This document shows, piece by piece, positions 11,575 to 22,700 of a stretch of DNA of 64,000 bases. Position 1 is the first letter of the stretch, and each line of letters begins with the position of its first letter. The stretch comes from Onthophagus taurus (taxonomy: Eukaryota > Arthropoda > Insecta > Coleoptera > Scarabaeidae), in contig NC_091970.1 of the NCBI RefSeq assembly GCF_036711975.1, positions 3,913,501-3,977,500 of the forward strand, in the 5' to 3' direction. Position numbers and translations under genes: made by a program. Below the pieces are notes generated by a model that saw only the letters and a program-made list of their open reading frames with translations, searched no databases and was not told the DNA's origin.

Positions 11575-12160
11575 AAGCTGTAATGGGGTCATACACACTT
11601 ATTAAATTTAGAGAAAATTTTTATGTCAAACGATATATGCAAGTATATGCATGAACACAAAGTAAAAGAAATATTTTGATCAATTTTATATTTTGCGTAA
11701 TTTGAAGTGAAAAATAGCAAATATTCAAACGAAATAATTTCGCGGCTTTTCTGTGACGTAGGAACCGCACTGCCTAAAACAAGTTAAATTGTCCGTTAGA
11801 TAGCGCTTGCGGTGTGACAGTGTCAAAATAAAACCATGGATGTAATACAGTGTCTCTATTACATCCATGAACAAAACATAATAAACATAACCTACAAACA
11901 CTCTATCTCTTTTCAATACAACCTAAATGACGTTCATCTCTTTCTCGCATTTGAGCGGGGAGCAGGGGACGCAAAAGTGAGAATCGTACGTCATCAACGC
12001 GGGAATTTTAAAAGCGCAAATGGGTATATAAATTTTCAATAATTTTTTTAACAATGATTTTGTTCGAAAATATAAAAAAAAAATAACGGTAACTATATTT
12101 TTATATAAACTTTCAGAAAATATAATAAAAAAAAAATCGTGTATGACCCCATTGTGCAAA
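11575..12160. mobile_element. MITE-like element with AATGGGGTCATACAC termini
   Basis: AATGGGGTCATACACAC at about 11583 is mirrored by GTGTATGACCCCATT at about 12139-12153. The roughly 570 bp between them hold no conserved protein. Inside is a perfect 13-bp inverted repeat around a 9-bp loop (CATGGATGTAATA / TATTACATCCATG, 11834-11869). Termini, size and lack of coding fit a non-autonomous DNA element. Target-site duplication is not clear. Confidence 0.45.
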
Positions 12161-12248
12161 CTTTTAAAACTTGTAAAAGGGGAAAACTGTGAGAAAAACT
12201 ACTTTTTTTGCATCACAGTTTGCCCCTTTTAGACTTTAAAATTTAAAG
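12160..12248 (+). ncRNA. MicroRNA-like hairpin with miR-2/miR-11 family seed (candidate)
   Basis: An extended hairpin with a loop of about 20 nt. The upper stem pairs AAAAGGGGAAAACTGTGA (5' arm, from 12174) with TCACAGTTTGCCCCTTTT (3' arm, 12213-12230) with a single mismatch. The AT-rich lower stem continues for about ten more base pairs with small mismatches. A putative 3' arm product from 12211 begins CATCACAG, so positions 2-8 are ATCACAG, the seed shared by insect miR-2, miR-11 and miR-13. Expression is unknown, and a decayed palindromic element could look the same. Confidence 0.4.
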
Positions 12249-12261
12249 TGGACACTGCAAG

Positions 12262-12442
12262 TGTAAAACTAGAACTAAAACTATACCTAGAACTAGAATC
12301 ATTCGGGTTTAGCCGCACGTCTCTAAAGACGGCTAAACCCGAATGGTTCTAGGTCATTGATTATACATATAAAGTATATAAGTATACTTTGATACTTACA
12401 TTGATTATGCATAATCAATGTTATAGGTCTAGTGTTAGTTCA
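12262..12442. mobile_element. CTAG foldback element, copy 1 (interrupted)
   Basis: The arms read AACTAGAACTAAAACTATACC... and TTCGGGTTTAGCCG, mirrored by CGGCTAAACCCGAA, around a short centre (about 12300-12350). The outer part of the right arm (GGTCTAGTGTTAGTTC, about 12426-12441) is displaced by an insertion of about 65 bp that has its own short inverted ends ATTGATTAT / ATAATCAAT. Same family as the copies at 14384, 39816, 39931, 40062 and 62680. Confidence 0.7.
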
Positions 12443-13784
12443 ACAAAAATATAAAACAGTAATATTTTATGCTGAAATTCAACATAAATTAATTTTGGGG
12501 TGAAAATAAACGAAAAATAATGATGTAATAGTTATAATGTTTACTCACAATACACATTATTTTTTTGTATGTACAAAATTTACAGTAAATATATAGACAT
12601 CACAATTTCCCTATATTATCTTTTTTTTACTTTTAACGTTCTAAATCTTATATTCTTAGTCGCTAAATACACTGTACACAAGTCCTTAATAAAAACGAAC
12701 TATAAAATAAAAAATAATAAAAAGAAGGGTTATCGGGAATTTGTGAGGAAAAACTAAAGGTAAATGAAGATATTTTTTTTTAATGAGAGAAAAAAAAGAA
12801 CTAAACCTATTTTATTCACATTTGAAAAAAAAAATAACTATTTTATCTCCCTTTTTTCATCTCATTCTTAATATGCTACATATTTATATATTATATACGA
12901 TTATATTAGCCATTTTTTTTCTTGCCAACTATTAAAGGTAACAAAAACGTTTGTATCCATCAATTTTTCGCCGCGTCTCGTTTTAACTTAAACCTCTTTT
13001 AATACCCATTATATTAGTATAAAGGGTACGAAAAAATTACTCTATTAAATTAAAAATTATCATAAATTAAAAAAAAATTAGCTTAAACTACTTTATTTAA
13101 AGTTTCTTTTAATTTAAGAGACGCGGCGAAAAGTCGCTGATAAAAATAAAAATAAAAACGGATTCTTGTACTATCTAAAACAAACTCGGAAAATGGAGTT
13201 TGTTTTAAATATTTTTTTTTTAAAAAGCAATTTTTATTCTTTCGATTAAATAAAGAAATAAGAAAATAAAGATTCTTAAAAGAAACAAAAAAAAAAAAGA
13301 AATATTACAACTAAGTGTTTTTTCATGAGATCTCTTATATAGGTAGTAAGTTTTATTTTTTTTCCTTAATATACCTTTTTTTTAAAATATTTTTCATAAT
13401 AGTTTTATATTAACTACTTTTGTCAAGAAATCACAGTGAAATTTAAATATTTTTATCATCTCTTTTCCCCCGCTTTCTTCCATTTCAAAACTTCCATTCT
13501 TATTCGCTTTTTATTTATACATTTTTATCGCATATTTCGAGTCTATCCAAACAAAAATTTACGAAAACAATCAAAAATTCTTCGTCAATCACATTTTTAA
13601 TCTTCTCCAAATCTCCCAAATCTTATCATCAACGAAAAAAAAATCTTATTTAATAATTTTTTAGAAGTCAGTGGTTTTCTCATAATCTTTTTTTTTTGTG
13701 TGTGTGTAGATAAAGTTAGGTTTTTAATAGGTACAAGTTAGGAGCTAAATTTTTTTTTAATGTTGTCTCAATAATTGTTTATTA
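12443..13784 (-). other. 3' UTR of spen and spacer
   Basis: Very AT-rich, on the transcript side of the spen stop codon (13785). The exact poly(A) site cannot be chosen, since several TTTATT (AATAAA in the transcript) occur near 12810. One long inverted repeat at 12964-13133 is listed separately. No second gene is seen. Confidence 0.45.
12964..13133. repeat. Inverted repeat in the likely spen 3' UTR
   Basis: TTTTCGCCGCGTCTC at about 12964-12978 is mirrored by GAGACGCGGCGAAAA at about 13118-13132. Partly matching AT-rich inner arms (TTTAACTTAAA / TTTAATTTAAG) follow. The roughly 115-bp loop is AT-rich. In RNA this would form a stable GC-rich stem. Confidence 0.6.
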
Positions 13785-16700
13785 TCACACCGTCGTTATT
13801 ATTATTAAAAGGTGCGCTATCGATGACACCCTCTCCAACAGATCGGGCGCCACCCTTCTTAGATTGTCGTTTACAAAGTCGCAAGATGGGAAAATATGTA
13901 CTACATAAGCAGGCTAAAAAAGAAAAAAAAATTAATTTAAATTAATTCAAAATTAATAAATTAATCTTACGGGTTGCTTAGTTCCTGGAGCAGCAACGTT
14001 AATAATCCCCGCTGCTTGTTTCTCAGTTAAATATTTTATAAGACCAGCTCTAAGTAAGTTAGTTTGTTCGATTACATCCTCACTCGTTTGCCCACATGGC
14101 AAAGCAAGAAGCATACAATGTTCCTTCTCAGCCTAAAAAATGAATTTGATCAATATTGTTTACAAAATCCATGTTACTAGTAGTTTTAAGAATTTAAAAA
14201 TCAATGATTAAACATTTAAAAATTTATTTTTTTAAATAAATTTTTGAATAAAGCTAATGTGACACAAATTCAATGTTACCAACCGTAACCAACTTCATAA
14301 CAATTTGTCAAATTAAATGTCAATTTTATGAAACGTCATCTTTTTTTTTAGGAAAATTAATTAATTGTTGTATATTTTTATTGAACTAACGATAGAACTA
14401 ACACTAGACCTAGAACTAGAAAGTTTCGGGTTTCTGAAGACGACGGCTAAACTCGAAACTTTCTAGTTCTAGGTCTAGTGTTAGTTCTAGTTTTATATTT
14501 AAACACATTATCTATCAACCTAATAAAATCAAAGATATTTAACCAATATATTTTCTGACATGAAGTTCTTATATTATCTAATGACGTTTTCAATATCAAA
14601 CGTCCTAATAATCAAAATATCTAAAAAAAATTAAAAACAAATTTGACTTTTCTGTCATTTTTCCTGTCATTATAAAAAACATCAAAATTATAACAAATTA
14701 AATTCTCGTATATAAATTTGAATGTTAGTTCTAGTGCCAGTATTAGTCTAGTTTTATTTGCTACTCAGCGCTAGATTACTGTATATGTATTTTTATTGAG
14801 CTATAAAGGACACTGCTTTCCCCGTATTAATCCGTTATATCGAGGTTTTGGTGTAATGTTAAATTGTATTGCACTTTATGTTTTGGTTAAACAAATAAGT
14901 AATTAAATTTTCTTATGAAACTAATAAAATTAAAAAATAAATAAATCACACTTTTTATATTAACAGCAACTTTTTGCTTTGTGTCCCATTAGTAACGGAG
15001 CAGCCCCTGTATAATAATTTATATACTTCTTCTATCTGTTTATTCAATACTTTTAACACTTACAGAAAATATTTAATTTTCCGAACACATTTTCCGACCT
15101 ATATATTATTTATTTTTGTTTTCTTTTCTTTCCATTGTTGAAAATAAAAAAGACTGGTTTTCGCACTTAAACAATGGATTTTTCAAATTTTAACACATGC
15201 GCATTAGTTATTTGTTATTCTAGGTTTTCTCGCATTTTCAACCATTTTATTTTATAACTTTTCATGTAACGCCGTATTTTACTTATAATTTTAAACTTAA
15301 GACTTGCAATAACTTTTTATTTACTACATTAACAATTTGTTGGTTTTTGAACGTCAACCTTATTTATAATGACAAGTTAACTTTATTTATAATTTTATAA
15401 CAATTCTTATTGTCATCATTAATTGTAGTGCTTCTAAAGATGACCTTATAAGGTCGAAACATGTACAGCGGATATATTTTATAATAAAACCAGTACAAAA
15501 AAATTTTTAATCATTGATTTTTAAATCGAATTTAAATTCTAAAAAAATAATCGTTTACACAAATAATTTTTTTAAATCAAATGAAACAAACCTGCATCTT
15601 CCTTGTAACTCCCTCAACTTGAGGCGGTTCTAACCTCATTCGCTGGAAAATCCTCAACGGAGGAGTTGACCCATCGACATTTTTCGGCAAACTCATCTTC
15701 GCCACATCATCATTCCCCGACACATAATACATTTGAACAGCTGCTTGATCATTCTTCAACGCTAACAAACCTTGCCACATACACGGATAATGCTGCAACA
15801 TCTAAATTTTAAATCAAAATGATTACTTTATTAATTAATCAATTAATTAAATAATTCACCTTTAATAATTGGAACAAATTATCGTGAGATTCCCTATGTT
15901 CAACTCCAACAACCCCCGAACTAGGAGTCCCAGTACTCGGAGTCCTCGCAATCCCTTCCAAAACGGCTACATTCATCCCTGAAACGATTCCGGCCGTGCT
16001 TAAATCATGATTATTCACAACACCCGCCCTTTCTTGTAAATGCATCGCAAGCGGGCGATCTAATCCTCCGATATGATTCACTGAGTGAGCCATTAAAGGT
16101 TCGCTACTATATGGCCGATCATTACTTAAAGGACGATCAGGCCGCACCATCCCCACCATCGGAGGCCTCTCCGTGCTTAAAGGCCGCTCTACGTAACCTC
16201 GATCGTTTGCAAAGGTGTTTACGGAACCGTGGGGGACTGCACGATGTGCCGGAGGTGGCTCATGATCGTATATTCGATTGTAATGTTGCATCCTAGCGGT
16301 GTGCATTCCATAAATTTGGGGCGAATCTAAAATTTTAAACACATAATCTCACATTTGATCAAATTAATTGATTAATTTACCTGTTGTTCGATCATGTGGT
16401 GATTGTAAACTATGTGGGACAGCACTCGTTCTGTTTAATCCCACGGCTAATCCCACCGAGCCGGGGCGTCGCAATTCTAAAGGCGGGGAAGTCACCGGAG
16501 CTTCTTCACCTTCTTGCCCGTCGATGTCTCGTTTATCCACGTTAACCATAGGGGACCTAAAATTAATAAAAAAAAATATTTTTAACATGTTTAATTTAAT
16601 GATATAATTGTAATAATACCTTGGTATGTATTGATGACGAAGTAATTGTTGATACATAACGTGGGATGGATGTAAATAATGCAATTCATGAGCTGCTCGC

Positions 16701-19700
16701 AATTGAATCGGACCTGGCGGGAAATGAGCCGCTATTCCTTCACCCTGAAAATACAATATTATAAATTTATTAATAATTTAAAATACTTTAATAATTTTTT
16801 TGAGGTTAACGACGTTTGATGTTCATTTTTGACATAAAATTGCCAACTTCACAACATAAAATTTAATAATTACGAATTCAATGTTATTAATTTAAAACAT
16901 TATTTATTTAATTGAGTAATTTCGAAATAATTATTTAATAAAAAGATTAAAAATGTTTTTTTTAATTAATAATGAAATAATTATTAATAAAAACAATATT
17001 TTATTAATAAAGCGCCATCTATTAGCAAAAAGCTAAAACTTAATTAATTTTTAATACGCAAACAATTCTCTTTATTATAATGAAGTGAATTCCGGATATA
17101 AAAAAAAAATTATAATAATATCGATAAAACGCAATAAAATGGTGTAGTATTTAATTATCGTTTAATTAAAAACGATGAATGATGATTATTTAAACATAAT
17201 TGGGTTCATGATTAACTTCACAGCATAACAAGTGGGAAATGTCAAAGTTGTCAAAAAATCTATTATATTACGTTGCTATATTTACGGAGATAGTTATTAA
17301 AATTATTGGTAAATAGTAGATATTTTAATTTATATTGAATGAAATAGTTGTATTGGAATCATAGTTATAGAAAGAAATAATTGTAAGTATCGTTATTAAA
17401 ATTAAAGTTAGTACTTCTACTAATAGATGGCGCTATTAAAAAAAAATGTTTTTTTTTTTCATCTTGTCATTTAAATAATTATTTTTTCGATTATTTTATT
17501 AATTTAAACGGAACTAATAAAAAAAGACTGATTTTATCACCTGTTGTGGTGACGGCGAATTTTGATGTGCGGGCGGTGGACTACGCCCGTGATTAAACGC
17601 CACCGCCGCGGCTACGACGTTCCGTTCCCCATGCTGCTGCGTGTTAGTAAAAGCACACCGTTAGTAAGAACTAAAGAAGCGGTTATTACAACAACCCGAT
17701 TCTCACAAACGAGAGAATCACCGTTGTCTTTTTCGCTTTACTCACCAAACTCGCTTCGTATCCGGGAACAGGCATCCCTGTTGGTAGAACGTGTCTTTGT
17801 GGACCTCCAGTTGGAACCGTCGTTGTCGTCACTTTAGGAACCGTCGCGCATGATACTTCAAGTTTAACTCCATCTTTAGATGTTGCAGATTGAACCACCC
17901 GATTTGGTATGGTGTTGTAGGTTGATGGCATTACACCACTTTGAGGGAGAACCCCACTTTGATGAATCCCACTTTGAGGATGAACTCCACTTTGAGGATG
18001 AACTCCACTTTGAGAATGAATTCCACTTTGAGGGTGTACTCCACTTTGAGGATGAACCCCACTTTGAGGGTGTACTCCACTTTGAGGATGAACCCCACCG
18101 TGTTGTTTATTAATTGATTGAGCCGATTTAAGAATATTTTGATTATTCGACGTTGGAATTTGGCTCGTTTTAATAATCGGCGCTTTTTGCTTCTGCTTAA
18201 TTAAATTGGCTTGAACGTGATTTTGAATTTGTTGCGTCCCGATTGTTTGGATGATTGGGTTCAATATTGGCGATTTTTGCACTAACGGTTTTTGAAGGAT
18301 AATTTGATTCGGCGATAACTGTGGTGGTTTCGGAGACGGTCTCGGCGACAAATGAGCCGAAACGTAACTCGCGGGGGGCATCGCCGTCACGTTTATGTTC
18401 AAATTTTGAGTCACCGGAAGCGGACTTGATCTCGGCGTAAAATTCGTCGTGGAACATGGGGTCACCACGGAAGGTTTTTGGGGTTGAACCGGTTGGGTAA
18501 CCACAATGTTGTTGTTTGAAGATTGAAATGATAAAACGTGCGCTTTTAAACTTTGAGGTTTTTGTTTTATAACAACGGAAGGCGTTACAACCGGGTGTTG
18601 TTGATTTATTGGTTGGTGATTCAAAGTTGATTGATTCAAAACTTTTTGATCTAATTTTAGTTGATTTGTTTGGTTATTTCCAGTTACTGGGATGTATTTA
18701 TTTTCCTCGCATTCTCTCATCGGCGTTAATAACCCAGTTACCGGATCAATAAGTGTCATTGGTTCTTGATTCATATCCCCTTTGATTCTTCGAAGAACCG
18801 TAGCTTTTAACCCTTCAATCGGTTTCTCTTTAGGCTTCTCAATTTCAACCGAAACTGCTTGTGTTTGAACATTTTGTTGTATTTGTTGAGGTTGTTGATT
18901 TAATTGAGTTAACTGACTTTGTGGTCGTTGTTGCGATTTAACCTCAACCTTTACATTTTGATTTTGACTTTGAATCTCCTCCTTATCCGCATTAATTTTA
19001 ATAGGTGCTTTTTCCTCGGATGAATCATCCGTAGTTTCAGATCCCCTCCTTTTATATTTCCCAACTCGCGTCTTTTTAATTGGAGTTACAACTTCCGGGA
19101 CAACCTTAACCTGCCCCCTTCCGGATCTCCTCGTACTCAAATTCATTGCGGATCTTGTGATAACATGCGGGCTATTTTTAACAACATCCTCAATCGTATC
19201 ATCAACGGTGTTCTTAAAAACATCTTTTTCTTGCAATCGTTTCGATTTTCTCGTGTTACTAACAGGAGGGGCGAATTCCTCTTTATTTTCAACTTTAACA
19301 ACCGGTTTAACGCTGACTTCTTTTACGATGGCTGTTGGTTGTTGGTTATTTCCATTCGCACTGGGGATTATTGGTTTTATTGTTAATATTAGTCTCGGTC
19401 TATCTTTAGAGTCATCACTATCATCTTTAAACTCATAAATATCGTTTGTAGCTTCCGATTCTGATTTAGTAACTTTCCTCTCATTCTTTGGGCGCCCGCC
19501 TCTCCCTCCGCGTTTCGTTGGGGTTGCAACATCTTTAACGACGCCTTTACCCCGCCTCGTTTGCATCCCTACACCTCTATCGATGCCTCCTCGGGCTTTT
19601 CGAGCACCTCGACTTCTCCCACCACGTCCTCGGCCACCCCCTCGCACAACAATTTCTTTCTCCTCGAGATTTTCGCTTAACAGGTTTGTATCTTCGATGA

Positions 19701-22700
19701 AATCGGAAGGATCGGAAGCTGTGGGGGATGATTCGATTGCAACTTCAACTTTTTCCGGGGATGCACTCACAACTTTTTTCTCATCGAACCAATCATCTTT
19801 ACCGATCTCGCTACTTCGATCTGAAAGCTCATCCGCTGAGCATAAAGCATCAACTTTCTTAATTACCGAATCTATGTTAACCTCTTTCGCAGACCAATAA
19901 TCGCTGTCTTCTTTCGAATCCATCGGATCATCCTTCGAGAGGATTTCAGCACTCAATCTTTCCTTGCTTATATCAGAAACAACACTATCAGTGTCTTTTA
20001 CGTCTTTCTCATCTTCAATCTTTTCAATTTCTTTGATTACCGATAATGATTCGATTTCTTGGTGATGATTTCGAGGTTTCTCTGGTTCGGCTTCAACTTC
20101 ATTTTCATTCATTTGAATTTGATCGGATTTAATTTGGTCATTTAATTGAATTTGATTTAATTCAACTTGTTTTAATTCAACTTGTTTTAATTCAATTTGC
20201 TTTAATTCAACTTGTTTTAAATCAACTGGAGTTGTTTCAACTTGTTTTAATTCAACTTCTTTTAATTCAACTCGATTTGTTTCAACTTGTTTTAATTCAG
20301 CTTTATTTAATTCAACATCACATTCTTTCCCATCATTTTTAACCTCGCCATCATGTTTCTCCTCCTTAACCAAATCATTCTCTTTAATTTCTTCTTTTTC
20401 AAGCTTCTCCTCCTCGATCTTCTCCTTCTCCAAAGTCATATTAAGCTCCTCAGTAACTTTCTCAATCGCCAACGGGGTAAATTCTTCTTTTAATTCTTTA
20501 ATTTCTGTATTAACCTCTTTTTGAACTTCATTAACTCCCTTCTCAACATCTTTTACATCAACTTTAATTATTTCTTTTTCTTTATTAACTACGATAACTG
20601 GACTTGGTGTTGATGTGGTTCGGGATGCTTCTTTTTCTGTGCGATTTTCTTGTTGATTCTCTTTTGGTGGGGCTTGTTGGATAATCGTGGGTGATCTCAT
20701 TTCTTGCACGTGAGGGGGAGTCATCGGAGTCATTATTTTCGGGGTTTCTTGAATAACGGGCAGATACGGTTTTGAAATATTTACTTCCAATCTATCAGGA
20801 ATCGATGGTATTGGTGGAGGTGGTTTTGATGACATAATTATTGATTGTTGAAGACCACCAAATGATGATTGAACACCACTCGGAGGTAACGGCACACTTC
20901 GAGGTGGTGATTGATTATGTCCCCCAGATATTTGAAGACTTTGAGATGATTGAACGCTTGGTGATGATTGAATACTTGGTGGTTGTTGAATTCCTGGTGT
21001 TCCACTTGATTGTATCCCACTCGATTGTATCTTCTGATTATCTTGATAATTAACTTGATACAACCCCTCAGACTTCTTAACATCACTCTCCAAGGATACT
21101 CGATAAGATGGGAAAATGGGCGGCCTTTGGAAAAGCATTTTTGGAGACGATTGAATAAATCCAATATGCCTCGTAGGTGGAAAACCTAATCGTGGTTGAA
21201 CCAACTGCGCTTTTGGCAAAACCAACGTTGAAATTTGAACCGGTTTTTGTACTTGCCCATGTGCCACTGGTAATCGTATCTTTGTAAAATCTTGTTTTTG
21301 AGAATAACTTATATGAGGACCGCTTGGTGAAAGTTTTATTGGAGGGGGAGGTGTTGCTACGTTCGTTTGGATTACTAATGATGATTCCGAAGGGGGTTTT
21401 TCGTATTGTTTTGGGATTTCTGATGGGGTTACAACTGATTCGGTCACTTTTAAAAGGGGCATTGAGGCTAAGGTGACCGGGGAGATTGCTTTGATTGAGT
21501 TTGAAGTGATTGGTGGGATTTGGGTGGTCAATTCCGGCTTTATTTTGTCATCTTTCTTTTCTTGATTATCCCAGTTTTTGTTGATTACGGTTCTTTGTTC
21601 GGGGAGTAACGGTAAAGAAGCTCCAACAATTTTCTTAGATAACTCCAAATTTTGCGTGCTCTTTATGGTTGGTTGTTCCAAATTCGGTTTTATTGCGTTA
21701 ATATTTTTAATTGGCGTCAAAGAAGGTGGACTTCCAATGTTAGCAATTTTATTTCCAATTTTCGGTTCCTCACTTTTATAATAACTCGGTATATCCGGCG
21801 TTTTCGGTGGATGCGATAAATCGACACCCTCTGGCGTTTTCGGTAATTGATCGAACCTTAAAGGAACTGAATCTTCTTGGTCTTCGGTATCGGTGTCTAT
21901 TTGCAAATCGTTTTCGCTTTGAGGCGTTTCTGGTTTAATATCTAACTCAGTGGTGTGCAAACTTTGCACCGCCTGTCTCATTTCTTCATCATCTTGATTA
22001 TCTTCGTCTGGTATCGTTGGTGGATTAATCGGACTAATTGGTTGTTCCGTGTAATCATCAAATTCACCACCACTTCGGAAACTTTCTCCCAATAATGCCG
22101 CGACGGCATCTTCAGTTTCCTCTTGAGAAATAACAACACGTTGTTTTTCATCGTTTGCTTCTTTATCTTCTTCTTTAATAATACCTACAACATAAATTAA
22201 TTAATTTAAATAATTCAAATATTTTAGTTTTTTTAATAAATTAAATTATGAGGTTAGATAAATTTGCTTTGTCGGCATGTTAACATAAATGTTAAGTGGC
22301 GGCATCCATTAATCTTAGTTTAAATTAAGATAAAAACATTGACCTTAACCTCAGAATTTTCTTAAACTTTTTAATTCAAAGAAAATGAGTACTTTAACCG
22401 AATTTAATGCCCTCTTTGATGGTTTTTATTGTTCTAGGTCTAGTGTTCTACTTTTACTTCCCGGTAGTTATCAACGTAACTTACAGATTTGACAGTTGCA
22501 AAAAAAATTGACATTTCATTTAAAAGTCATGTGTCAAATTTGACGTTTTAAGTGAGATTAAGTTAGAATGTAATCAATAATGTATGTTAATTATGTATAA
22601 AATGTTGGTGTAAAGATAAAATTAATTTAAAAAAATATACAATACCTTCTTCAATTTCTAATTTGGGTTGTTCGTACTCTGAAATCGATTTAACAGCGGT

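Larger units (their letters stand above)
13785..15801 (-). other. spen: SPOC domain exons of spen
   Basis: Exons 15592-15801, 13971-14132 and 13785-13913 encode only the SPOC domain. The first starts MLQHYPCMWQGLLALKND, the second AEKEHCMLLALPCGQTSEDV and the last PAYVVHIFPSCDFVNDNL, ending in TTV and TGA. All three are in phase 0, so the domain is split cleanly between codons. The intron 14133-15591 holds foldback-family sequence. Confidence 0.93.

Noticed and set aside
11836-12042. 68-codon frame inside the MITE-like element
   Set aside because: Starts in the palindrome and has no similarity; taken as chance.
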